The position numbers were made by a program, and so were the translations under genes. Shown here in pieces: positions 1 to 6,150 of a DNA stretch of 6,647 nucleotides. The notes beneath the pieces are model-generated. The model was given only the letters and a program-made list of their open reading frames with translations. It ran no database searches and was not told the origin of the DNA. The stretch's first letter is position 1; each line of letters opens with the position of its first letter. The stretch spans positions 1 to 6,647 of the forward strand of contig JBFICP010000182.1 in the NCBI GenBank assembly GCA_041581935.1. The letters are read 5' to 3'. This stretch comes from JAABYT01 sp041581935. Lineage in GTDB: Bacteria > Pseudomonadota > Gammaproteobacteria > HK1.

Positions 1-684
1 AAATTCGCCTGGGGTCCGCTTTACTCGGAGGCGGCGGTGAAGGCCGGGATCACCACCGAGATCGCGGACCTGCGCGTGGCTTCCGTGCCGTTCAAGCTCA
101 TGCCCGAGTGGCAGAGGCCGGTATACGCGGCGATTCGAGAACACGATGCGACGCTCTACGAAGGACTCGAGCGCGCCGGTTTCCAGTTTCACTTCGGCGA
201 GGATGGCTCGGGTATCCACACCGCTTACCTGCGGCGCGGCTCCGGCTACTATATCGACGTCGGCGCCTCGCAGCTCATCGTTGATGGCGAGATCGGGCTC
301 GAGAGTGGTTGCGAAGTCGAGCGAATCAACGAGCGCTCACTGACTCTCGACAACGGAAAAGAGCTTCCTGCGGATCTGATCGTACTCGCAACCGGCTATG
401 GGCCTATGAATGGATGGGCAGCGATGCTCATCTCCGAGGAGGTCGCGCACAAGGTGGGCAGATGCTGGGGCCTGGGCTCGGGCACGCCTTATGATCCCGG
501 CCCGTGGGAAGGTGAATTGAGAAACATGTGGAAGCCAACGCATCAGACCGGGCTGTGGTTTCATGGCGGTAACCTCATGCAGTCGAGGCACTACTCTCGA
601 TACCTGGCGCTGCAGCTCAAGGCACGCATGGAGAACATTGCAACGCCGGTGTACGGGATTGCGCCGGTGCATCACTCGGAATAG
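1..684 (+). CDS. Flavin-containing monooxygenase (FMO/CzcO-like), C-terminal part, 5'-truncated by the window edge
   Basis: The frame is open from base 1 to the TAG at 682-684, giving 227 residues, so the true start lies outside the window. The FAD and NADPH Rossmann motifs are not visible because they belong to the missing N-terminal part. What remains includes GFQFHFGEDGSG, the GYY segment, ADLIVLATGY (the C-terminal ATG-type motif of FMO/Baeyer-Villiger enzymes, about residues 124-133) and a TGLWFHGGN segment near residue 184. It aligns end to end with the C-terminal third of the complete monooxygenase at 4346-6130, with roughly half the residues identical by eye around the FGEDG-to-ATGY stretch. 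Relative to that paralog it has about nine extra residues, rich in Gly and Pro, after the WGLG motif. By family, it would insert one oxygen atom from O2 into an organic substrate using FAD and NAD(P)H in the cytoplasm; the substrate is unknown. It is transcribed convergently with the dioxygenase gene on the minus strand. Confidence 0.88.
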   Translation, partial: KFAWGPLYSEAAVKAGITTEIADLRVASVPFKLMPEWQRPVYAAIREHDATLYEGLERAGFQFHFGEDGSGIHTAYLRRGSGYYIDVGASQLIVDGEIGLESGCEVERINERSLTLDNGKELPADLIVLATGYGPMNGWAAMLISEEVAHKVGRCWGLGSGTPYDPGPWEGELRNMWKPTHQTGLWFHGGNLMQSRHYSRYLALQLKARMENIATPVYGIAPVHHSE

Positions 685-1111
685 GCGGGGAACCGATTTC
701 GAAACACCGTGCGTGTGCGCCCGGCATCGTCATTGGCTGTGGTGCAATCGCACCGCGAACGCGAGCATGGCACTCCAGAAGACACTGTCGCGTGACCGTA
801 ATTGGACGACCCTCTCCCGTATCACGCCGACGCAAGGAGGTGCGGGCGAGGCCCAGAAGTTCGGCCGTTCGACCACGATCGGGCGGCTATCGTACGCTGC
901 TCGGTGCCTGGTACCACTGAGTTGATGCGTCCGCCGTCGGCCGGCGTGTCTCCGCTCTTGACCACGTGTCGAGACGAGCGCGACTCTGCGCGAGCAATCT
1001 GTTGTGTAGGGCCAAGCGGGGATCTCGGGGGGCCTTGTCGTAGCGAGCGTGCTCGCGAACATCCGCAATTCGTTCCCGATAGTTCGGTCAAGGGGCGGAA
1101 GCGACTGCGAA
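685..1111. other. Gene-free stretch between two convergent genes
   Basis: No reading frame here shows a recognisable motif. The frames of 70-130 codons that exist are Arg- and Ser-rich and look like high-GC noise. Two local signals are visible. A hairpin at 739-756 (GTGGTGC, loop AATC, GCACCGC, one wobble pair) lies 54 nt after the monooxygenase stop and could help end transcription, but no T-tract follows. A perfect AAGGAGG at 834-840 has no start codon at a usable distance. The stretch may be a decayed gene or simple intergenic DNA; the sequence does not decide. Confidence 0.5.
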
Positions 1112-1984
1112 TCAGGCGATAGGCCCCCCACCTCTCAACTGGGCGCGATGCAGACGGCGACGCGACCCGGGGTCGAAGGCGTCGCGCCGGTGCAACACCG
1201 CGAGGTTGTTCCACATGAGCACGTCTCCGGCACGCCAGCGATGTCGGATGGTGAAACGTGAATCGGTGGCGTGGGCCCAAAGTTGATCGAGCAGCGCTTC
1301 GCTTTCCGATACCTCGAGCCCCGTCACGTAGCTTCCAGGACGGCGCCCGAGAAACAAGCCGCGGCGCCCCGATACGGGGTCCGTTCGCACCAGTGGATGA
1401 CAAGCGCCGGGGGTGTCGCGCACATCGACGGTCTCCGTGAACCCTTTTCTCAACATGCCGGCGCTGTTGTGTGATGCGTCGTGAATTGCGCGCAAGCCGT
1501 CGATGCGGGCTTTCAATGCCGTCGGCAAGGCATCGTAGGCCGCGCACATGTTGGCAAAATATGTATCTCCCCCTTGCGACGGGATCTCGACCGCATGAAG
1601 AATCGCGGCTTTGGGCGGGCGTTCCACGTACGTCATGTCCGCATGCCAGACCGCCTCACCGGAGCCGAGATTTCCCCGTGGTCGCCCGTTCTCGACGATG
1701 TTGGATATGACGTTGAGCTCGGGAAATCGCTCGTGGAACGGCTTGCCGTATGGATTGGGACCCGGAGGATCCAGCTCTCCGAACAAGCGGCTGAAGGCAA
1801 CGAGGTGCGTGTCGTCGATGTGCTGATCCCTCACTACCAGCACCAGGTGCTCGGCCCAGGCAGCGCGTATCAGCTGCACCGCGTCGGGGCCGACGCCGGC
1901 ACCGATCTCGAGGCCGCGGATTTCCGCGCCGAGCGCGGCGCCGCTCGGTATGACCTCGATTGCGGGCCCGCGTTCGGCGTCGAT
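1112..1984 (-). CDS. TauD/TfdA-family Fe(II)/2-oxoglutarate-dependent dioxygenase, with no standard start codon at its conserved N-terminus
   Basis: This family couples oxidative decarboxylation of 2-oxoglutarate to hydroxylation of a substrate, often releasing sulfite, an alcohol or an amine; it acts in the cytoplasm. Numbered from the ATC at 1984-1982 (290 residues), the iron ligands are H114 and D116 (WHADMTY) and the distal H265 (AVLHRRDAF). R276 and R280 in SRRRLHRA occupy the positions that bind 2-oxoglutarate in TauD (R266 and R270, spaced +11 and +15 from the distal His). The N-terminal strand and turn (SGAALGAEIRGLEI) is typical of the family but lies upstream of the first GTG at 1879-1877. 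That GTG has no ribosome site and would delete the strand. No ATG, GTG or TTG occurs between the upstream gene's stop and this region. The ATC is preceded by GGAG at 7 nt, so I place the start there; an ATG-to-ATC change or sequencing error is equally possible. The gene follows the MetE-like gene by 12 nt. The substrate is unknown. Confidence 0.87.
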   Translation of the reverse strand: MDAERGPAIEVIPSGAALGAEIRGLEIGAGVGPDAVQLIRAAWAEHLVLVVRDQHIDDTHLVAFSRLFGELDPPGPNPYGKPFHERFPELNVISNIVENGRPRGNLGSGEAVWHADMTYVERPPKAAILHAVEIPSQGGDTYFANMCAAYDALPTALKARIDGLRAIHDASHNSAGMLRKGFTETVDVRDTPGACHPLVRTDPVSGRRGLFLGRRPGSYVTGLEVSESEALLDQLWAHATDSRFTIRHRWRAGDVLMWNNLAVLHRRDAFDPGSRRRLHRAQLRGGGPIA

Positions 1985-1991
1985 GGATTCG

Positions 1992-1995
1992 CTCC
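1992..1995 (-). promoter_or_regulatory. Ribosome binding site GGAG supporting the ATC start of the dioxygenase
   Basis: On the minus strand the sequence after the upstream TAA reads CGGAGCGAATCC and then ATC. The GGAG is 7 nt from the ATC, a normal spacing. It is the only Shine-Dalgarno-like site near the conserved N-terminus, and it argues that translation begins at 1984 and not at the GTG at 1879. Confidence 0.5.
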
Positions 1996-1996
1996 G

Positions 1997-3160
1997 TTAC
2001 AGCAATCGCCGACTGGCCAGTCGTGCCCCTTCGGCGAGGGCGCGCAGCTTGGCCCACACCACATCATCGGCCACCCGACCCATACCGGCCGACGTGTCGA
2101 AACCGCAGTCGGTACCGGCGATGACGCGACGCGGATCGCCGACCGCACGCGCCACGCGCCCGATGCGATCGGCGACCACCTGCGGATGCTCGACAAAGTT
2201 CGTGAGCGTGTCAATGACGCCCGCCACCAGCAGCTGCTCATCGCCGATGGGCTGTTTCTCGAGACAGCGGTACTCGTGCGCGTGCCTGGGATTGGCGAAG
2301 GGCAGCACCAGAGCACCGACCTTGGCCTGCAGCAGCACCGGCAGTATTTCCTCGAGCGGCACATCACTGTCGTGGGGACCTTCGTAGTTTCCCCAACAAA
2401 CGTGCAGGCGCACGCGATTCGCGGCCACGTTGACCAGCGCGCCGTTGATGGCGTCGATGACGGACTCAACGAACGCGATGAAGTCACCGAGCGGACGATC
2501 CTGATAACCGACATGCCGCTCCAGCGCCAGATCCGGACAGTCGAGCTGCAGCACGAATCCATGCGCGACGATGGCCTCGTATTCAACCCTCAGGGCTTCG
2601 GCGAGCGCCGCCAGATAGTCGGCATCGCTCGCGTAGTGCTCGTTGCGCATGGCCGAGGCGACAATGCCCGGCGATGGCGCAGTCATGAAGGGCTCGACGA
2701 ATTCAACCGGGGCGGCATCCATGGCCGCCTGAAACGTCACGCACTCGTCTTCGACGGCGCGCGCGTCCAGATAGCGCACCTCGCCAATGGCTTTGGGCGG
2801 ACGGAAGTTCGACACCGCCACTTTGCCGCTCGCGAGCGCATCGCGCTGGCGCTGGAAATCCGGGTAGCGCGCCACATCTTGAAGCGGCCGCCGCTGCCAG
2901 CTTCCGCCGAAGCCGCTCATGCGATGCTGCACGTAAAGGAAGAATCCCTCCCGCTGCTGCTCGCCGTTGTTGCCGACATCGACACCCGCCTCGAGCTGCT
3001 TCGCGACGATTCGATGGGTGGCCTCCCGGCCGAGACGCTCGAGGTGCTCGGCATCCACCGTCTCCCCGCGTGCACGGCGCGCGTAAAGCGCGGTCAGCTC
3101 CGCCGGGCGCGGCAGGCTTCCGGAGTGGGTCGTCAGAATGCGCTCCCGGCTGGCCTTCAT
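1997..3160 (-). CDS. Cobalamin-independent methionine synthase-like (MetE C-terminal / UROD fold) zinc-dependent methyl- or alkyl-transferase
   Basis: The 387-residue protein has the single TIM-barrel form of the MetE superfamily, about half the length of true MetE, which has two barrels. The start ILTTHSGSLPRP is typical of this short group. Likely zinc ligands are H253 and C255 (RLHVCWGN) and C352 (GTDCGF), matching the His-X-Cys...Cys pattern of MetE and of epoxyalkane:coenzyme M transferase. E296 in PRHAHEY may supply the acidic ligand position. Such enzymes activate a thiolate for transfer of a methyl or other alkyl group. Because it lacks the N-terminal folate-related barrel and sits beside oxygenases, I infer a catabolic role (demethylation or thiol conjugation of an intermediate) over methionine biosynthesis, but a core MetE-like role is not excluded. 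The ATG at 3160 is preceded by a weak GAGGG at 11 nt. It is the first gene of an apparent minus-strand operon with the dioxygenase, which starts 12 nt after the TAA in the same frame. Confidence 0.85.
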   Translation of the reverse strand: MKASRERILTTHSGSLPRPAELTALYARRARGETVDAEHLERLGREATHRIVAKQLEAGVDVGNNGEQQREGFFLYVQHRMSGFGGSWQRRPLQDVARYPDFQRQRDALASGKVAVSNFRPPKAIGEVRYLDARAVEDECVTFQAAMDAAPVEFVEPFMTAPSPGIVASAMRNEHYASDADYLAALAEALRVEYEAIVAHGFVLQLDCPDLALERHVGYQDRPLGDFIAFVESVIDAINGALVNVAANRVRLHVCWGNYEGPHDSDVPLEEILPVLLQAKVGALVLPFANPRHAHEYRCLEKQPIGDEQLLVAGVIDTLTNFVEHPQVVADRIGRVARAVGDPRRVIAGTDCGFDTSAGMGRVADDVVWAKLRALAEGARLASRRLL

Positions 3161-3409
3161 CTGGGATTGTGCCCTCGTCGTGCACGCGTGGCGCCGGCGC
3201 TTCGAGGTCGGTGGCCACCCTGACGAGACGCGGCGATTGGTTCCCGGCCGACGCCGGCGGGGCCGGCGGGATGCTCGACGCAGATACCTCGTTTGCCGAC
3301 GTTGCCTGCGACGCGCGCAAATGACGCCGGCGGCGCGGCCCCCCGCAGCGGTAATTGCACGACGAAAGTGTTCGCGTTCGGCGGCGAACTCACGGCGCTC
3401 GGCTATCTG
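3161..3409. other. Leader region of the minus-strand operon, no convincing gene
   Basis: This GC-rich stretch lies upstream of the MetE-like gene. A 78-codon minus-strand frame (3393-3157) ends in an ATGA overlap with the MetE-like start, as coupled genes do. However, its product is rich in Ala, Gly, Arg and Pro, shows no domain or signal, and its third-position GC falls off in the second half, so I do not call it. I could not place a convincing -35/-10 pair for the operon here. Confidence 0.4.
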
Positions 3410-3430
3410 GATGACGCACGATGCGTCATC
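3410..3430. promoter_or_regulatory. Perfect 9-bp inverted repeat, possible operator
   Basis: GATGACGCA, a 3-nt centre (CGA), then TGCGTCATC: a 21-bp symmetrical site with no mismatch. It sits about 250 nt upstream of the minus-strand operon start and 6 nt beyond the T-tract of the small gene's terminator. The size and symmetry suit a dimeric transcriptional regulator, though a hairpin at the transcript end is also possible. No regulator gene is in the window to pair it with. Confidence 0.35.
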
Positions 3431-3436
3431 GTAATT

Positions 3437-3467
3437 GAAAAAGAGGCCCGGCGCGCTTCACCGGGCC
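3437..3467 (-). terminator. Rho-independent terminator of the small minus-strand gene
   Basis: Read on the minus strand: GGCCCGG (3467-3461), a 9-nt loop, CCGGGCC (3451-3445), then TCTTTTTC. The 7-bp all-GC stem followed by a five-T run is a classical intrinsic terminator. It lies 44 nt after the stop of the 60-residue gene and points in its direction. It also insulates that gene from the MetE-like operon downstream, and it supports the small frame as a real transcribed gene. Confidence 0.85.
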
Positions 3468-3511
3468 GTTAACGTCGGGGGGAAAGACGATGCGCTCGAT
3501 TAGCCGGCTAT

Positions 3512-3694
3512 CTACTTGGCTGCCTCTCCGGCGAGGGAAATGGCCTCACCCGCCTTGATGACCGAGGCCTTGTGCTGGCCTTGCTCGTGCATTTTCAGGG
3601 CATCCTCGCAGCCCTGTTTTGCCTCGGCCACTTTGGCCATATCGGTGCCGGCACGCTTTTCCGCCTTGGCGGCCGTGGCCCGGCACTCCTCCAT
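3512..3694 (-). CDS. Small Ala/Lys/Glu-rich helical protein, function unknown
   Basis: The 60-residue product is almost entirely helix-forming, with two Cys (C4 and C29) and two His (H36 and H41). The C-terminal part (CEDALKMHEQGQHKASV, then IKAGEAISLAGEAAK) has the amphipathic, His-containing pattern seen in small periplasmic proteins such as SmbP-like metal-binding proteins, but the likeness is weak and by eye only. I start it at the ATG at 3694 because GGGAGAG lies 8 nt upstream and codon use inside is strongly GC3-biased. The frame is open further, to an ATG at 3802, but that extension is not signal-peptide-like and would overlap the divergent lipoprotein gene. Relatives of this kind usually carry a signal peptide; none is visible, so the gene may be cytoplasmic or have lost its 5' end. 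A strong terminator follows. It diverges from the lipoprotein gene 95 nt away. Confidence 0.6.
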   Translation of the reverse strand: MEECRATAAKAEKRAGTDMAKVAEAKQGCEDALKMHEQGQHKASVIKAGEAISLAGEAAK

Positions 3695-3702
3695 CGGAGC
3701 CG

Positions 3703-3709
3703 CTCTCCC
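3703..3709 (-). promoter_or_regulatory. Ribosome binding site GGGAGAG deciding the start of the small helical protein
   Basis: On the minus strand GGGAGAG precedes the ATG at 3694 by 8 nt. This favours the internal ATG over the one at 3802. Confidence 0.5.
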
Positions 3710-3789
3710 GATCTTCGATCGATCCCGGCACCGTGGCTCAAGCGACACCCCAGCAGCAAGCGAGCCCCCCGACTTTGTCGGCACTGCTG

Positions 3790-4146
3790 ATGGATGGAGC
3801 AAGGCTCGTCATGCTCGGTGTCGTGCTGGCGATGAGCGGCTGCATCATCATTCCCGTGCCTTCCGTGACCCCCGATCGCCAGAGCGGAATCATCGATGAC
3901 GCGACATTGGAGTCTTTGGTTGGCCTCGATCGAGAAGAGGTCAATGCACGACTCGGCTGGCCCGACTTTTCGGGCAATCTTGGTGATTCCTACGTCATGG
4001 TGTACCAGGGTGAGAAGCGTTACTCCACCGACGTCTACGCTGCAATCGGCGCGGGGTATACCGGGGCGGTCGGCAAGATTGGAGACGGAAGCTCCACCAC
4101 GCTTTACTGTTACGTCATCGTGCTGGACGAGAATCGGAAGGTTTAG
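3790..4146 (+). CDS. Small outer-membrane lipoprotein, SmpA/OmlA (BamE)-like fold likely
   Basis: The 118-residue product begins with a short signal peptide: R5, a hydrophobic core VMLGVVLAM, and a lipobox ending in SG-C18, so it should be lipidated at C18 and anchored on the periplasmic side. The body (LVGLDREEVNARLGWPD, then a SYVMVYQGEKR strand) matches the SmpA/OmlA pattern of a helix with 'eV...lG.Pd' followed by a beta sheet. The family includes BamE of the outer-membrane assembly complex and many accessory lipoproteins; this one is too divergent to assign to BamE. The ATG at 3790 lacks a clear ribosome site. The ATG at 3811 has AAGG 6 nt upstream but would leave only 10 residues before the Cys, so I prefer 3790. 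The TAG at 4144 is followed in the same frame by 41 open codons beginning DYEIDAR. The gene diverges from the small helical protein gene. Confidence 0.75.
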   Translation: MDGARLVMLGVVLAMSGCIIIPVPSVTPDRQSGIIDDATLESLVGLDREEVNARLGWPDFSGNLGDSYVMVYQGEKRYSTDVYAAIGAGYTGAVGKIGDGSSTTLYCYVIVLDENRKV

Positions 4147-4194
4147 GATTACGAAATCGACGCCAGACCGTCCACAGGCATATCGAAGCGCGAT

Positions 4195-4217
4195 GGCTCG
4201 GGTGACCCTATCGAGCC
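4195..4217 (+). terminator. Weak candidate hairpin downstream of the lipoprotein gene
   Basis: GGCTC pairs with GAGCC, and GGG with CCC around a TGA loop, with a 4-nt bulge. It starts 49 nt after the lipoprotein stop. The sequence that follows has scattered T but no run, so intrinsic termination is uncertain. Confidence 0.2.
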
Positions 4218-4345
4218 GGCAGGTAGTTGTTCCGAGGTTGTTTGGGGTCCGGGCGCTCAGGATCAGAACTGAACTCAGAATCGGATTGAGTGTCGCCCGC
4301 TAAGGATGTCACACTGGCAACGCGCCGGCCTCCTGCGGGACAGTC

Positions 4346-6130
4346 ATGCTGGATGTAACGGTCACGGATCTCACTATGCGGGTCGACGAGTGGCTCGCGG
4401 ATTTCGAGGAAGCACTCGCGGGTGCGGATCCCGCATGCCTCGCGTCGCTGTTCCACGCCGACAGTTACTGGCGCGACGTGCTCGCTTTCACCTGGCTCAT
4501 CACGACCGTGCAGGGCGGAGACAAAATTGCCGCGACGTTGCTGTCACGAACCGCACGGGCTCAGGCGTCGGGTTTCAGGACGGACCGCGAACGAATGCCG
4601 CCGGGCTGCGTCACCCGCGCGGGCACCGAGTCGATCGAAGCCATTTTCGCATTCGAGACCGCCGAGGGTAGGGGCGACGGGATCGTCCGTCTGATTCCGG
4701 ATCCCATCGACAATGATCGGCTGAAAGCATGGACGCTGCTCACCGCGCTCGAAGCGCTTGCGGGCTTCGAGGAGCACGTCGGCAACGCACGGCCGACGGG
4801 CGAGGCTTATTCCCGCGACTTCCGCGGCCCCAACTGGCTCGATCTGCGCGAAGTGGCGGCGGCGTACGAGGATCGGGATCCGGTGGTGCTGATTGTCGGC
4901 GGCGGGCATGCCGGCCTGTCCATTGCGGCGCGGCTCGCGCAGCTCGACGTCGATACCCTGATTGTCGATCGCCACGCACGCATCGGTGACAACTGGCGCA
5001 CCCGCTACCACGCGCTCACGCTGCACAACCAGGTGCAGGTCAACCATCTGCCCTACATGCCCTTTCCGCCGAGCTGGCCGACCTACATTCCGAAGGACAA
5101 GCTCGCCAACTGGTTCGAGCTCTATGTCGAGGCGATGGAGCTCAACTTCTGGACGGGAACGGAATTCACCGGCGGCACCTACGACGACGCCGAGAACCGC
5201 TGGCGCGTGCGATTGAAGCATGCGGACGGCGGCGAGCGCGAAATGCACCCGCGGCACATCGTGATGGCAACAGGGGTCAGCGGCATTCCCCACCTGCCGG
5301 ACATCCCGAGCCTCGAGGACTTTGCCGGCACCGTGCTGCATTCCCATGACTATGACGACGCCGGCGAGTGGGCCGGAAAGGACGCCATCGTCATCGGCAC
5401 CGGCAACAGCGGCCACGACATCGCGCAGGATCTTCATTGCGGCGGCGCATCGGTGACGCTCGTTCAAAGGAGCCCGACACTGATCGTCAATATCGAGCCG
5501 AGCGCGCAGCTTCCCTACGCGCTCTACGACGAGGGTCCTACGCTGGAAGACTGCGATCTGATCGTCGCATCCACCCCTTTCGCGCTCGCCCGTCGCGCGC
5601 ACACACTGATGACCGCCCAGGCGAGGGAGCTCGATCGCGAGCTCCTCGAGCGGCTCGAGCGGCGCGGATTCAAGCTCGACTTCGGCGAAGACGGCACGGG
5701 CTGGCAGTTCAAGTATCTGACCCGGGGTGGCGGCTACTATTTCAATGTCGGCTGCTCGGACCTGGTTGCCGACGGCGCCATCGGTCTGATTCAATTTGAC
5801 GAAATCGATCGCTTCGTCGCCGACGGCGCCCGACTCAAAAGCAGCGAGACGCTTCGCGCCGATCTGATCGTGCTCGCGACCGGCTACAAGGGCCAGGACG
5901 TCCTCGTCCGGCGTCTGTTCGGCGATCGCATCGCCGAGCGCGTCGGCCCGATCTGGGGCTTCGGCGAAGACGACGAGCTGCGCAGCATGTTCATGCGCAC
6001 CGGTCAGCCCGGTCTCTGGTTCATCGCCGGGAGTCTCGCGCAGTGCAGGATTTTCTCGAAGTATCTCGGTCTGCAGATCAAGGCCTGCGAGGAGGGGCTG
6101 ATCGCTGCGGGCCGGCCGGATGTCGGCTGA
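4346..6130 (+). CDS. Flavin-containing monooxygenase with N-terminal NTF2/SnoaL-like domain
   Basis: The 594-residue protein has two parts. Residues about 12-145 resemble an NTF2/SnoaL-like alpha+beta barrel (LFHADSYWRDVLAFTW). Residues about 178-590 are a class B flavoprotein monooxygenase. The FAD site is IVGGGHAG (183-190) with D208 at the end of the second strand. The FMO signature FxGxxxHxxxY is present at F326, G328, H332 and Y336. The NAD(P)H site is IGTGNSG (350-356). The C-terminal motif LATGY is at 510-514. The Tyr at the end of the signature fits the FMO type better than classical Baeyer-Villiger enzymes, which usually have Trp there. By family it oxygenates a nucleophilic heteroatom, carbonyl or other group using NAD(P)H, FAD and O2 in the cytoplasm; related bacterial genes are often labelled CzcO or 'K+ transport flavoprotein' with little basis. 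The ATG at 4346 has a weak GCGGGA site. The ATG at 4376 is an alternative start. The intradiol-like gene starts 20 nt after its stop, suggesting co-transcription. Confidence 0.93.
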   Translation: MLDVTVTDLTMRVDEWLADFEEALAGADPACLASLFHADSYWRDVLAFTWLITTVQGGDKIAATLLSRTARAQASGFRTDRERMPPGCVTRAGTESIEAIFAFETAEGRGDGIVRLIPDPIDNDRLKAWTLLTALEALAGFEEHVGNARPTGEAYSRDFRGPNWLDLREVAAAYEDRDPVVLIVGGGHAGLSIAARLAQLDVDTLIVDRHARIGDNWRTRYHALTLHNQVQVNHLPYMPFPPSWPTYIPKDKLANWFELYVEAMELNFWTGTEFTGGTYDDAENRWRVRLKHADGGEREMHPRHIVMATGVSGIPHLPDIPSLEDFAGTVLHSHDYDDAGEWAGKDAIVIGTGNSGHDIAQDLHCGGASVTLVQRSPTLIVNIEPSAQLPYALYDEGPTLEDCDLIVASTPFALARRAHTLMTAQARELDRELLERLERRGFKLDFGEDGTGWQFKYLTRGGGYYFNVGCSDLVADGAIGLIQFDEIDRFVADGARLKSSETLRADLIVLATGYKGQDVLVRRLFGDRIAERVGPIWGFGEDDELRSMFMRTGQPGLWFIAGSLAQCRIFSKYLGLQIKACEEGLIAAGRPDVG

Positions 6131-6132
6131 CC

Positions 6133-6141
6133 GAGGGGGGG
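6133..6141 (+). promoter_or_regulatory. Ribosome binding site GAGGGGGGG before the GTG at 6151
   Basis: The purine run GAGGGGGGG ends 9 nt before the GTG at 6151, just after the monooxygenase stop. It is the best-placed Shine-Dalgarno-like element for the intradiol-like gene, although a later start at TTG 6220 would give a more ordinary signal peptide. Confidence 0.4.
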
Positions 6142-6150
6142 CGAACGAGC

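Noticed and set aside
834..842. A perfect AAGGAGG in the gene-free stretch
   Set aside because: No ATG, GTG or TTG follows at 5-12 nt, and no coding-like frame begins nearby; probably chance.
1481..3223. A 580-codon open frame on the plus strand opposite the MetE-like and dioxygenase genes
   Set aside because: It mirrors two genes with clear family motifs. Long antisense frames are expected in high-GC DNA with strong third-position bias, and its translation shows no domain.
3157..3393. A 78-codon minus-strand frame with an ATGA overlap onto the MetE-like start
   Set aside because: The overlap looks like translational coupling, but the Ala/Gly/Arg/Pro-rich product has no motif, codon bias is weak in its second half, and there is no clear ribosome site.
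3695..3789. Shared promoter between the divergent small-protein and lipoprotein genes
   Set aside because: The 95-nt gap must hold control signals if both genes are real, but I found no recognisable -35/-10 pair on either strand.
4263..4280. Direct repeat TCAGAA spaced 12 nt apart upstream of the monooxygenase
   Set aside because: Two six-base copies are too short to separate from chance, and no third copy is present.
4286..4315. Possible sigma-70 promoter (TTGAGT, 18 nt, CACACT) for the monooxygenase
   Set aside because: The -35 is fair but the -10 matches only three of six positions, so it is not strong enough to list as a feature.
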